This document shows positions 35,104 through 43,879 of a DNA stretch of 64,000 bases, piece after piece; position 1 is the stretch's first letter, and every line of letters starts with the position of its first letter. Below the pieces are notes generated by a model. That model ran no database searches. It had not been told where the DNA came from and saw only the letters and a list, made by a program, of their open reading frames with translations. The stretch lies in NCBI RefSeq assembly GCF_029623395.1, contig NZ_JAPYKK010000020.1, positions 1-64,000 on the forward strand, given 5' to 3'. This DNA is from Sphingomonas echinoides (lineage in GTDB: Bacteria; Pseudomonadota; Alphaproteobacteria; Sphingomonadales; Sphingomonadaceae). Both the position numbers and the translations under genes were made by a program.

Positions 35104-36312
35104 CTATTCGTGGCGGAGGGCGTCGATCGGGTTGAGCGCGGCGGCGCGGCGGGCCGGGAAATAGCCGAACACCACCCCGATCACCGCCGAGATGGCGAAG
35201 GCGATCATGTTGATCTGCGGGTCGAACAGATAATCGACTTTCATCACCCCCGTCAGCGACAGCACCGCGACCTGCGCAACGACCAGCCCGATCACCCCGC
35301 CGAGCATCGACAGCGCGATCGCCTCGACCAGGAACTGCAACAGCACCTCCCCTGCCACCGCGCCGATCGCCAAGCGGATGCCGATCTCGCGCGTCCGTTC
35401 GGTCACCGAGACGAGCATGATGTTCATGATTCCGATCCCGCCGACAACCAGGCTGATCCCCGCCACCGCGGTGACGATCCCGGTCAGCAGCGTCGTCGAT
35501 TGCGTCAGCGTCGCCGAGATCTGCGCGGTGTCGAAAATGTTGAAGTCATCGTCCTTGCCGCCGGTGATGTTGCGACGTTCACGCAGCAGATCTTCGATCG
35601 ACGCTTGCACCGCGGATGTCGCATAGGCCTGGTCGACCCCGACCAGCATCAGCTTGAGATCGGTCGACCCGGTAAAGCGGCGCTGCACCGCCTTGAGCGG
35701 CATGATCACCACATCGTCCTGATCGCCGCCGAACCCCGCCTGCCCGCGCGCCGACAGGCGTCCGATCACGTCGCACGAAATCCCGCCGATCCGCATCCGC
35801 GTGCCGAGCGGGGAGCCGCCGCGATAGAGGTTGGTGTTGACGGTATTGCCGATGATGCACACCGATTTGCCCGCGGCTTCTTCCGCCGGCGTGAAATACC
35901 GGCCTTCGGTCAGCGGCCACGGCTGGACCTGGAAATAGGCGTTGGTCGTGCCGTTGAGCGTGGTCGACCAGTTCGCGCCCTCGTAGATCGCGGTCGCGGT
36001 GGTCCCCGCCTGCGCGGCGACCGCGGTGACGCCCGCGATCTGATCGCGGATCGCGATCGCATCCTGTGGTTTGAAATCGGGCGGACGCGGGCCGCCGCCA
36101 CCGCGTCCGAACCCCTGTCCGGGACGGACCTGGAGGATATTGGTGCCGAGCGAAGAGATCGATTTCTGCACGGCAGCGGTCGTCGCCTTGCCGAGCGTGA
36201 CCATCGTCACGACCGCCGCAACGCCGATGATGATCCCGAGCGTGGTGAGGAACGAGCGCAGCTTGTGCCGCGCGATCGAGCGCAGCGCGAGGGAGAGGGT
36301 TGTGCCGAACAT
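35104..36312 (-). CDS. MacB-like ABC transporter permease
   Basis: The 402-residue protein has an N-terminal membrane segment (LRSFLTTLGIIIGVAAVVTM), a periplasmic MacB-type core domain (about residues 50-270), and three C-terminal helices with VTERTREIGIRLAIGAVAG and YFPARRAAALNPIDALRHE. This is the permease of a MacAB-type tripartite exporter. It follows the ATPase gene, with a palindromic element between them. The substrate could be a macrolide, a lipid-like compound or a peptide. Confidence 0.92.
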   Translation of the reverse strand: MFGTTLSLALRSIARHKLRSFLTTLGIIIGVAAVVTMVTLGKATTAAVQKSISSLGTNILQVRPGQGFGRGGGGPRPPDFKPQDAIAIRDQIAGVTAVAAQAGTTATAIYEGANWSTTLNGTTNAYFQVQPWPLTEGRYFTPAEEAAGKSVCIIGNTVNTNLYRGGSPLGTRMRIGGISCDVIGRLSARGQAGFGGDQDDVVIMPLKAVQRRFTGSTDLKLMLVGVDQAYATSAVQASIEDLLRERRNITGGKDDDFNIFDTAQISATLTQSTTLLTGIVTAVAGISLVVGGIGIMNIMLVSVTERTREIGIRLAIGAVAGEVLLQFLVEAIALSMLGGVIGLVVAQVAVLSLTGVMKVDYLFDPQINMIAFAISAVIGVVFGYFPARRAAALNPIDALRHE

Positions 36313-36318
36313 TACTCT

Positions 36319-36487
36319 AGCCCCTCCCCTTCAGGAGTGTCGGGTCGGCCATGCCCCCGGCATGGCCTGAAGGATGCGGGGCATCCTTCACCCGACACTG
36401 GGTTGGGGGTGGGGCAGTCCAGCATCCACATCGCTCTAGGCTCGCGGAACGGCCCCACCCCAACCCCTCCCCTGAAGGGGAGGGGCT
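36319..36487. repeat. Nested palindromic element between exporter ATPase and permease genes
   Basis: The perfect 17-base inverted arms AGCCCCTCCCCTTCAGG (36319-36335) and CCTGAAGGGGAGGGGCT (36471-36487) enclose further hairpins, including GGCCATGCC/GGCATGGCC and GAAGGATGC/GCATCCTTC. The right half shares GGCCCCACCCCAACCCCTCC with the elements inside pccA and bioB, so it belongs to the same broad family but has a different interior. It separates two genes of one exporter operon. Confidence 0.9.
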
Positions 36488-36502
36488 TTTGCGTTGCGCA
36501 CG

Positions 36503-37258
36503 TCACAACGCCACCTCGCCCTGATGATGCTGCGTGTCGATCCGCTCCACCAGCCCGTCCTTGAAATGCACGATCGTCCGCGCGAACGCCGCCATGTCGG
36601 GCTCGTGCGTCACCATGATCACCGTAATCCCGCTGTCGCGGTTGAGCCCCGCCAGCAATTCCATGATCTCGACCGAACGCTCCGAATCGAGGTTCCCCGT
36701 CGGCTCGTCCGCCAGCAGCACCGCCGGACTGGTGACGATCGCCCGCGCGATCGCGACGCGCTGCTGCTGCCCGCCCGAAAGTTCGGCGGGCGTATGGTCC
36801 CACCAGTTCGCGAGGCCCACCTTGTCGAGCGCCGCCATCGCCGCCGCCCGCCGCGCGCCCTTGGCGTCGCCGCGATACAGCAGCGGCAGTTCGACATTCT
36901 CGAGCGCGGTGGTCCGTGCGAGCAAATTGAACCCTTGAAACACGAACCCCAGATACTTGCGCCGCAACAACGCGCGCTGGTCGCGATCGAGCGTCTCGAC
37001 ATGGACGCCCTTGAACGCGAACGTCCCCCCCGTGGGGACGTCGAGACAGCCGAGGATGTTCATCGTGGTCGATTTGCCCGATCCGCTCGCACCCATCACC
37101 GCGACGAAGTCGCCCTGCGCGATGTCGAGGTCGATCCCCTTCAATGCGAGGAACGCTGTCGCGCCGTCGCCGTAGCGCTTGGTAACGTCGCGGAGCGAAA
37201 TGATCGGCGCGACCGCAGCCGCTTCCGACACCGCCGGGGAGGCGGAATTACTGGCCAC
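36503..37258 (-). CDS. MacB-like ABC transporter ATP-binding protein
   Basis: The protein (251 residues from the GTG at 37258) has Walker A (GASGSGKST), the Q-loop ([13 protein letters not shown]), the signature [17 protein letters not shown], Walker B ([11 protein letters not shown]) and the H-loop (MVTHEPDMA). It drives the permease encoded downstream. It overlaps the adaptor gene by 11 bases. A TTG at 37318 is a less likely start because the extra residues are not family-like. MacB normally fuses both domains; here they are separate genes. Confidence 0.92.
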   Translation of the reverse strand: MASNSASPAVSEAAAVAPIISLRDVTKRYGDGATAFLALKGIDLDIAQGDFVAVMGASGSGKSTTMNILGCLDVPTGGTFAFKGVHVETLDRDQRALLRRKYLGFVFQGFNLLARTTALENVELPLLYRGDAKGARRAAAMAALDKVGLANWWDHTPAELSGGQQQRVAIARAIVTSPAVLLADEPTGNLDSERSVEIMELLAGLNRDSGITVIMVTHEPDMAAFARTIVHFKDGLVERIDTQHHQGEVAL

Positions 37259-38645
37259 CGCCCTGCCCGCCCGATCGCCGCCGTTGCCCGCTCGCCCCGC
37301 CAGTGGAATCCTTCGCAAGCTGTCCGGTGATCACCTTGTCGCCGGGCTTGAGCGCACCGCCGAGGACTTCGGTCATCGATCCATTGCTTTCGCCGGTGGT
37401 GATGTCGACCGCCTTTGGCGTCCCGTCTGCGGCAAGCACATAGACTGTCTGCGCGCCCCCGCGCTTGACCGTCTCGCCCTTGCCGCTGCCCGCGCCGCCA
37501 CGACGGCGTGGACGGGGAACCAGCGCTCCCGCGATCCCGCTGCCGCCGCTCGACGCCCCGGTATCAGTGGGCTTGAACCGCAAGGCAGCGTTGGGGACGA
37601 GCAGGACGTTGGGCTTGGCGGTCGTCACGATATCGGCGGTCGCGGTCATGCCCGGGCGCAACTGCAGCCCGGCATTCGCGACCGAAAGCGTCGCGCTGTA
37701 CGAAACGACCTGCCCCGCGGTGGAGGTGGTGGTCGTCGTGCTGCCCGACGAACTGGTCGACGCGCTGAGGTTCGACCCGAGATCGACGCGCGTGATATCC
37801 GCCGGGAAGGTCTTCCCCGGGAAGGCATCGACCGTGAAGGTCGCGTTTTGCCCTTCCTTGACCGACCCCACGTCCGCCTCGTCGATCGCGACCGCGAGCT
37901 TCATTCGGCTGAGGTCCTCGGCGATCACGAACAGCGTCGGCGTGCTGAACGAAGCCGCGACGGTCTGCCCCGGTTCGATCTGCCGTGCGAGCACGACGCC
38001 GTTGACCGGCGAGCGGATCACCGTCTTAACCAACTGCGTCGCGTTGGACGAGAGCGTCGCGCGCGCCGACACCACGTTCGCCTGCGCGGCGCGGACGTTG
38101 GCGATCCCGCGATCCCGGTCGGCGCGTGCCTGGTCGAGCTCGGTCTTGGCGGGCACGCGTCCCCCCGACAGGCGGCTGACTTCCTCAAACCGCGACAGCG
38201 TGGCATTCGCCTGCGCCAGCGTCGCCTGATTCTGCGCGACCGTGGCGACCGCCGCGTCGAGCGCGGCCTGGCTTTGATTGACCGCATCCTGGAACCGCGA
38301 CGGATCGACCAGCGCGAGCGGCTGGTTCTTGGTCACCCGGTCGTTGACGTCGACCACCACCTTGGTGACGAGCCCCGACAATTCCGACCCGACCTGCACT
38401 TGATTGGTCGGCGCGAGCTTCCCCGTCGCCGACACGCTGACCGACAGCGCGCCGCGTTCGACCGCGGCGGTCGCGTACTCGGGCTTGGCGTCGCCGGCAA
38501 AGCAGCTCTTGAGCGCCAGCAGCAGCAGGATCACGCCGAGCGCGACCAGGACCCATTTGCCCCAACGCTTCCACGCGGGAACGAGCTTGGTGCCGAGGAA
38601 GGCATCCAGATCGGGGCTGGGTGCGGTCGGGGGCGTGGTGGCCAT
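37248..38645 (-). CDS. MacA-like periplasmic adaptor protein
   Basis: The 465-residue protein has one N-terminal membrane helix (WVLVALGVILLLLALKS). The lipoyl/barrel-sandwich halves (KLAPTNQVQVGSELSG and IRSPVNGVVLARQIEPGQ) flank a long coiled-coil (about residues 115-200). The beta-barrel and C-terminal domains contain a low-complexity Ser/Thr linker and a basic PRPRRRGGAGSGKG insert. It links the inner-membrane ABC unit to the outer membrane channel. It directly follows the TolC-like gene with no spacer. Confidence 0.92.
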   Translation of the reverse strand: MATTPPTAPSPDLDAFLGTKLVPAWKRWGKWVLVALGVILLLLALKSCFAGDAKPEYATAAVERGALSVSVSATGKLAPTNQVQVGSELSGLVTKVVVDVNDRVTKNQPLALVDPSRFQDAVNQSQAALDAAVATVAQNQATLAQANATLSRFEEVSRLSGGRVPAKTELDQARADRDRGIANVRAAQANVVSARATLSSNATQLVKTVIRSPVNGVVLARQIEPGQTVAASFSTPTLFVIAEDLSRMKLAVAIDEADVGSVKEGQNATFTVDAFPGKTFPADITRVDLGSNLSASTSSSGSTTTTTSTAGQVVSYSATLSVANAGLQLRPGMTATADIVTTAKPNVLLVPNAALRFKPTDTGASSGGSGIAGALVPRPRRRGGAGSGKGETVKRGGAQTVYVLAADGTPKAVDITTGESNGSMTEVLGGALKPGDKVITGQLAKDSTGGASGQRRRSGGQGGGQ

Positions 38646-40127
38646 TTAGCGTTCCTGCCGGACGATGGGGTTGGACGCGGGGGGTGCGATCAGCGCGGTC
38701 GGATCGGCGCGGCTGTCCCACCCGCCGCCGAGCGCGAGAAACAGTTGCACCAACGCGGTCGCGCGGTCGGATTGCGCCTGGCTCAATCCGTTGCGCGCGT
38801 TGAGCAGCGCGGTTTCGGTCGTGTTGAGCGTGACGAAATCGGTCAGCCCCGCGCGATACTGGCTGCGCGACAGGATCGCGCTGGTGTTGGCGGCATCGAG
38901 CGCAATCGTGAACTGTTCGGCACGGCGCTTGGCCGAATCGAGCGCGACGACCGCGTTCTCGACGTCCTCCAGCCCTTGCAGCACGGTCGACTTGTACGCC
39001 GAGAACGCCCCGTCCGCCGCGGCTTCGCTGCTCCGCACTTGCGACCGCAGCCGCCCGCCGTTGAAGATCGCCTGCGTCAGCCCGGCGAACACCTGCCCGG
39101 CAATCGTCTGGAACAGATTGCCGATCTTGGAGGCGTCGGTCGACAGGCTCCCGCTGATCGCGAACGCGGGATAGAGTTGCGCCTTCGCTACGCCGATCTG
39201 CGCGGTGGTCGCGGCAAGCTGGCGTTCGGCGGCGCGAACGTCGGGACGCTGGCGCAGCGTGTCGAGCGGCACCCCAACCGCGACGCTGTCCGGGCCGGTC
39301 GGGATCGATCGCGTTGCCGCCAGCTCGGCCTTGAGCGCGCCCGGGGCCTGCCCGGTCAGCACGCCGATCCGCGAAACCGCGGCGTTGTAATTCTGCTCGA
39401 TCGTCGGGATCGTCGCGGCAGTGGTGGCGCGCTGCGAACGCGCTTGTTCGGCGTCGAGCGAGGACACCAGCCCGGCCTGGACCCGGAAGCCCGCGATCTC
39501 GAGATTGTCGTCCTGCACGCGCAGCGACGCCCGCGCATTGGCGAGTTGCGCCTGATACAGCCGCGCCAACATGTAGTTGCGCGCCGCCTCCGCCTCGGTC
39601 GAGAGCAACACCGTCGCCAGATCATAGCCCGACGTCTCATATTGCGCGCGGCTCGCTTCGACCGTCCGCCGGACCTCGCCGAACAGGCCGACCTGATATT
39701 GCACGTCGAGCCCGAGCGACAGCGTATCGCCCGATCCGCGCCCGGTGATGACCGTCGCCCCGCCGGGCAAGGTGGTCGTCCCGCCGACGATGCTTTGCGA
39801 GCGGGTATAGCCCGACGAGCCATTCACCGTAGGCAACAATTGCGCGCGCGACTGGACCAGCGCCTCGCGCGCCTGCCGCAACCGCGCGACCGCTTGCGCG
39901 ATATCGAGATTGTTGGCGCGCGCGCGCTCGACCACGCTGGTGAGCAGCGGGTCGTCGAACCGAGTCCACCACGCGGTCAGGTCGCCGCTCGCCTGCGCCG
40001 GAAGCGGGACCGAATAGGTATCGGGCACGCCCAGCGCCGTCGGGGTCGCCGGATGGTAATCCGGACCGACCGTACACGCCGCGATCGGCACCGTCAGCGA
40101 GAGCAACAGGAGGGATCGAAGCCGCAT
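38646..40127 (-). CDS. TolC/NodT family efflux outer membrane lipoprotein
   Basis: The 493-residue protein starts MRLRSLLLLSLTVPIAAC with a lipobox (IAACT). It has two TolC-type repeats with long helices, for example QAVARLRQAREALVQSRAQLL and QSQYRAGLTDFVTLNTTET-type segments, and the conserved LRQRPDVRAAERQLAA. It forms the outer membrane exit duct. It is the first gene of the operon: outer membrane factor, adaptor, ATPase, permease. The upstream region to pccA contains its promoter. Confidence 0.93.
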   Translation of the reverse strand: MRLRSLLLLSLTVPIAACTVGPDYHPATPTALGVPDTYSVPLPAQASGDLTAWWTRFDDPLLTSVVERARANNLDIAQAVARLRQAREALVQSRAQLLPTVNGSSGYTRSQSIVGGTTTLPGGATVITGRGSGDTLSLGLDVQYQVGLFGEVRRTVEASRAQYETSGYDLATVLLSTEAEAARNYMLARLYQAQLANARASLRVQDDNLEIAGFRVQAGLVSSLDAEQARSQRATTAATIPTIEQNYNAAVSRIGVLTGQAPGALKAELAATRSIPTGPDSVAVGVPLDTLRQRPDVRAAERQLAATTAQIGVAKAQLYPAFAISGSLSTDASKIGNLFQTIAGQVFAGLTQAIFNGGRLRSQVRSSEAAADGAFSAYKSTVLQGLEDVENAVVALDSAKRRAEQFTIALDAANTSAILSRSQYRAGLTDFVTLNTTETALLNARNGLSQAQSDRATALVQLFLALGGGWDSRADPTALIAPPASNPIVRQER

Positions 40128-40204
40128 ACGTCCTGTGTGACTAACACACCGGTCGCGGTCCATCGATTAATTGTCGCAATGTGTCGCGGCGGGGCCCGTT
40201 TCTG

Positions 40205-42337
40205 TCATTCCATTTCGAGAATGACCGCGTCGACCGCCAGACTATCGCCGGTCTTGGCGTTGACCGCCTTGACCGTCCCGGCCTTTTCGGCGCGCAGTAT
40301 GTTCTCCATCTTCATCGCCTCGACTACCGCGAGCGGTTGCCCCGCCTCGACCTTGTCGCCCACGCCGACGTCGAGCCGCATCAGCAGGCCCGGCATCGGG
40401 CACAGCAGGAACTTGGACAGATCGGGCGGGATCTTTTCGATCAGATGCTGCGCAAAAGGTGCGACATGCGCGGGAAGTACGCGCGCATCATGGCTCGCGC
40501 CGCGCGTGGTGAGGCGGAAGCCGCCGCGCGTGCGGACGATCTTCACGCTCAGGTCGGTGTCCTCGATCTCGGCGTGCACCATCCGGTCGCCCGGGGTGTA
40601 TTCCAGCGCGATATCCAGCTCTTCGCCATCAACCGTGACGCCGTCGGTCGAAATGTCGACGACATGCGTGGCCTCGCCGATCTTGACCGCCCATTGCGCG
40701 GGCGGGCGCAGCCGCTTGCCGAGTTGGCCGTCGATGCGGCGCGCCCGATCCGCCTCGGCGGTCGCGGCGAAGGCAGCGATCGCGGACAAGTCGCGGATGA
40801 GCTCGGGCGATGCAGGCGCGCCGTGGAAGCCGTCGGGATATTCCTCGGCGATGAACCCGGTCGTGATGGTGCCCGACCGGAAGCGCGGGTGCTGCATCAA
40901 CGCGGATAGGAAGTCGATGTTGTTGCCGGGGCCGGTGATCTCGAACGCATCGAGCGCGGCGATCTGCTCGTCGATCGCTTCCTCGCGCGTCGGCGCCCAG
41001 GTGATGAGCTTGGCGATCATCGGGTCATAGAAGATGCTGACCTCGCCCCCCTCGCGCACGCCATCGTCGACACGAACGTAAGCTCCCTCTTCTCCTTCTT
41101 GCCCCTCCCCTTCAGGGGAGGGGTAGGGGGTGGGGGCGGTCTCACCGAGACTGCCGGTGGTAGAGTCCGCTGCACGGCCCCACCCCAACCCCTCCCCCGA
41201 GGGGGAGGGGCTAAGCGCGGCATACGGCGTCCCCACACTTTCCGGCGGCTGATACCGCACCAGCCGCCCCGTGCTCGGCAAGAACCCGCGATACGGATCC
41301 TCGGCATAAACCCGGTTCTCGATCGCCCACCCCTTGAGCGTCACATCGTCCTGCGAAAACGGCAGCGCCTCACCCGCCGCCACCCGGATCATCAGCTCAA
41401 CCAGATCCAGCCCGGTCACCGCCTCGGTCACCGGATGCTCGACCTGCAGCCGCGTATTCATCTCGAGGAAGTAGAACCCCTCGCCAGTCGTATCCGCGCC
41501 CGAGACGATCAGCTCGACCGTCCCCGCCGAAAAATACCCGACCGCACGCGCGAGCGCGACCGCCTGCTCGCCCATGCTTTTACGCATCTTCGGCGTGACG
41601 AACGGCGACGGCGCTTCCTCGACCACCTTCTGGTGCCGCCGCTGGATCGAACATTCGCGCTCGCCGAGATAGACGATGTTGCCGTGCTGATCGCCCATCA
41701 CCTGGATTTCGATATGGCGCGGCGATTCGATGAACTTCTCGATGAACACTCGATCATCGCCGAACGACGCCAGGCCCTCGCGCTTTGTCGCCTCGAAGCC
41801 CTCGCGAACATCCTGTTCGGCATAAGCAAGCCGCATCCCCTTGCCGCCGCCGCCCGCGCTGGCCTTCATCATCACCGGATAGCCGATGTCGGTGGCGATC
41901 TTCACCGCTTCCTCGGTGTCGGCGATCTCACCGAGGAAACCGGGGACGACGTTGACGCCGGCCGCCTTGGCGAGCTTCTTGGACTCGATCTTGTCCCCCA
42001 TCGCGGCGATCGCCTTGGGCGGCGGCCCGACGAACGCGATCCCGGCATCGGCGCAAGCGCGCGCAAAGCTCTCGCGCTCGGACAGGAAGCCGTAGCCGGG
42101 ATGGATGCAGTCCGCGCCGGTTTCCTTGGCCGCAAGCAGGATCAGGTCGGCGAGCAGATAGCTGTCGCCCGCCGGCGGCGGCCCAAGACGCACGCTTTCG
42201 TCCGCCATCAGCACATGCGGGCTGCGCGCGTCCGCGTCGGAATAGACCGCGACCGTGGCGATCCCCATCTTCTTTGCGGTCCGCATCACGCGGCAGGCAA
42301 TTTCGCCGCGGTTCGCAACCAGGATTTTCTTGAACAT
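40205..42337 (-). CDS. pccA: Propionyl-CoA carboxylase alpha subunit (biotin carboxylase + biotin carrier)
   Basis: The 710-residue protein has a biotin carboxylase domain (FKKILVANRGEIACRVMRTA, ASAGGGGKGMRLA, EMNTRLQVEHPVTE), a linker domain and a biotinyl domain with target Lys676 in EAMKME. It carboxylates propionyl-CoA (possibly other acyl-CoAs) together with a beta subunit not in the window. Homologues are about 665-670 residues; the excess is explained by a 37-codon palindromic element at about residues 376-413. Neighbouring methylmalonyl-CoA mutase supports the propionyl-CoA assignment. Confidence 0.9.
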   Translation of the reverse strand: MFKKILVANRGEIACRVMRTAKKMGIATVAVYSDADARSPHVLMADESVRLGPPPAGDSYLLADLILLAAKETGADCIHPGYGFLSERESFARACADAGIAFVGPPPKAIAAMGDKIESKKLAKAAGVNVVPGFLGEIADTEEAVKIATDIGYPVMMKASAGGGGKGMRLAYAEQDVREGFEATKREGLASFGDDRVFIEKFIESPRHIEIQVMGDQHGNIVYLGERECSIQRRHQKVVEEAPSPFVTPKMRKSMGEQAVALARAVGYFSAGTVELIVSGADTTGEGFYFLEMNTRLQVEHPVTEAVTGLDLVELMIRVAAGEALPFSQDDVTLKGWAIENRVYAEDPYRGFLPSTGRLVRYQPPESVGTPYAALSPSPSGEGLGWGRAADSTTGSLGETAPTPYPSPEGEGQEGEEGAYVRVDDGVREGGEVSIFYDPMIAKLITWAPTREEAIDEQIAALDAFEITGPGNNIDFLSALMQHPRFRSGTITTGFIAEEYPDGFHGAPASPELIRDLSAIAAFAATAEADRARRIDGQLGKRLRPPAQWAVKIGEATHVVDISTDGVTVDGEELDIALEYTPGDRMVHAEIEDTDLSVKIVRTRGGFRLTTRGASHDARVLPAHVAPFAQHLIEKIPPDLSKFLLCPMPGLLMRLDVGVGDKVEAGQPLAVVEAMKMENILRAEKAGTVKAVNAKTGDSLAVDAVILEME
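41101..41211. repeat. 111-base palindromic element in frame inside pccA
   Basis: The outer arms GCCCCTCCCC...TGGGG and CCCCACCCC...GGAGGGGC are inverted repeats. The length is exactly 37 codons, and on the pccA strand it reads [18 protein letters not shown], then TGSLGETAPTPYPSPEGEG. It lies between the biotin carboxylase motifs GRLVRYQPPE and YVRVDDGVREGGEV, a variable surface region. The copy in bioB (43741-43851) has the same length, orientation and reading frame. Confidence 0.93.
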
Positions 42338-42392
42338 CGCTCGCCCTAAACTGTGCCGTCTCCCCGACCGGATGCCGGGTGCGGACTGATCG

Positions 42393-42755
42393 TTATTGGT
42401 ACCAGATCATCGATTTGAGCTGCGCGGTGCGCGCCCGCGTCATGCTGGTCCGACAGGCCGCCATCGTCATGCCCTGCGCCGACCCGCCCGCATATTGCCC
42501 GCCCTCGATCACGCACTGCGTGTCGCGAAACTTGAGCCAAGCACGCTGGCTCTCGAGCAGCGCGCCCGCATAACCGAACCCGCCGCCGCGCGACGTGTCC
42601 TGCGCGTCGCGGCGCTTCATGTACGCGTAGGTCCGCTTCCACTGCGCGGTCATCCCGGCATCCGCCTGCGCATAGCTCGACCCGGCGGTGCGGTTCATCG
42701 CCGCCTGAGTCTGGACCGGCGCGGCCGTGGCCATCAGCAACGTGATCAACAGCAT
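42393..42755 (-). CDS. LprI-like (DUF1311) secreted protein
   Basis: The 120-residue protein starts [17 protein letters not shown], a signal peptide. It contains the DUF1311 pattern with [22 protein letters not shown] and a second Cys in [12 protein letters not shown]. The family includes the mycobacterial lysozyme inhibitor LprI, but function here is unproven. The ATG lies inside the last codons of bioB (10-base overlap), so it is co-translated with it. It separates bioB from pccA. Confidence 0.8.
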   Translation of the reverse strand: MLLITLLMATAAPVQTQAAMNRTAGSSYAQADAGMTAQWKRTYAYMKRRDAQDTSRGGGFGYAGALLESQRAWLKFRDTQCVIEGGQYAGGSAQGMTMAACRTSMTRARTAQLKSMIWYQ

Positions 42756-43879
42756 GTCTTTTCCTTCCGCATCGGTTCTTCCCCAACCATCGGGACAAGC
42801 CCGAGCTTGGCCAGCAACGCGGCGTCCTTGTCGTCGCCGGCATTGCCCGTGGTGAGCAGCTTGTCGCCGGTGAAGATCGAGTTCGCGCCCGCCATGAAGC
42901 ACAGCGCCTGCGTCGCATCGGACATGCTCTCGCGCCCAGCGGACAAGCGCACCATGCTCAGCGGCATCGTGATCCGCGCGACCGCGACGGTGCGGACGAA
43001 CTCGATCTCGTCGATCGCGGCGAGCGGCGTATCGGCGAGCATGTTGCCGAGCACCGTGCCCTTGACCGGCACCAGCGCATTGACCGGCACGCTCTCCGGG
43101 TGGCGCGGCAAAGTGGCGAGCGCATGAATGAAGCCGACGCGATCGCCGCGCGTCTCGCCCATCCCGACGATCCCGCCGCAGCACACGTTGATGCCAGCTT
43201 CACGGACGTGCTCGAGCGTATCGAGCCGGTCCTGGAAGGTTCGCGTGGTGATGACCTCGGCGTATTTCTCTGGGCTCGTGTCGATGTTGTGGTTGTAATA
43301 ATCGAGCCCCGCATCGGCGAGCTGCTCGGCCTGGGCGGGCGTCAGCATGCCCAGCGTCATGCAGGTTTCCATCCCCATCTGGCGGACGCCCTGCACCATC
43401 TCGATGATCGCGGGCATGTCCTTGTCCTTGGGGTTGCGCCACGCCGCGCCCATGCAGAACCGCTGCGACCCCGCGTCGCGCGCCTGCGCGGCGGATTGCA
43501 GGACAGCGCGGACGTCCATCAGCTTGCTGGCCTTCAGCTCGGTGTCGGCGCTGGCGGACTGGTTGCAATAGCCGCAATCCTCCGGGCAACCGCCGGTCTT
43601 GATCGACAGCAAAGTGCACAGCTGCACCTGCCCCGCGGCATGATGCGCGCGGTGCGTGGTCTGCGCGCGGAACATCAGTTCGTCGAAGGGAAGATCGAAC
43701 AACGCGGCGATTTCCTGGCGCGTCCAGTCGTTCCTGGTCCGCCCCTCCCCTTCAGGGGAGAGGATGGGGGTGGGGGAAGTCTCACCGAGCCCGACGTCGG
43801 TTGAGTCCGCTGCACGGCCCCACCCCAACCCCTCCCCCAAGGGGGAGGGGCTTCGAACGGCGGTCAGTCCATCAGTCAT
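42746..43879 (-). CDS. bioB: Biotin synthase with repeat-derived N-terminal insertion
   Basis: The 377-residue radical SAM enzyme has the cluster motif [14 protein letters not shown] and the family motifs [21 protein letters not shown] and [16 protein letters not shown]. It inserts sulfur into dethiobiotin to make biotin. Native homology starts near [18 protein letters not shown]. The first codons, MTDGLTAVR, are followed by a 37-codon palindromic element (about residues 10-47), so the protein is longer than usual. It overlaps the mutase gene by four bases and lies in one operon with biotin-dependent pccA. Confidence 0.93.
   Translation of the reverse strand: MTDGLTAVRSPSPLGEGLGWGRAADSTDVGLGETSPTPILSPEGEGRTRNDWTRQEIAALFDLPFDELMFRAQTTHRAHHAAGQVQLCTLLSIKTGGCPEDCGYCNQSASADTELKASKLMDVRAVLQSAAQARDAGSQRFCMGAAWRNPKDKDMPAIIEMVQGVRQMGMETCMTLGMLTPAQAEQLADAGLDYYNHNIDTSPEKYAEVITTRTFQDRLDTLEHVREAGINVCCGGIVGMGETRGDRVGFIHALATLPRHPESVPVNALVPVKGTVLGNMLADTPLAAIDEIEFVRTVAVARITMPLSMVRLSAGRESMSDATQALCFMAGANSIFTGDKLLTTGNAGDDKDAALLAKLGLVPMVGEEPMRKEKTCC
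43741..43851. repeat. 111-base palindromic element in frame near the start of bioB
   Basis: This copy reads [18 protein letters not shown], then [19 protein letters not shown] on the bioB strand. It has the same length, orientation and reading frame as the element in pccA and is very similar in sequence, including the shared core AGTCCGCTGCACGGCC. It begins 28 bases after the bioB ATG. Confidence 0.93.
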
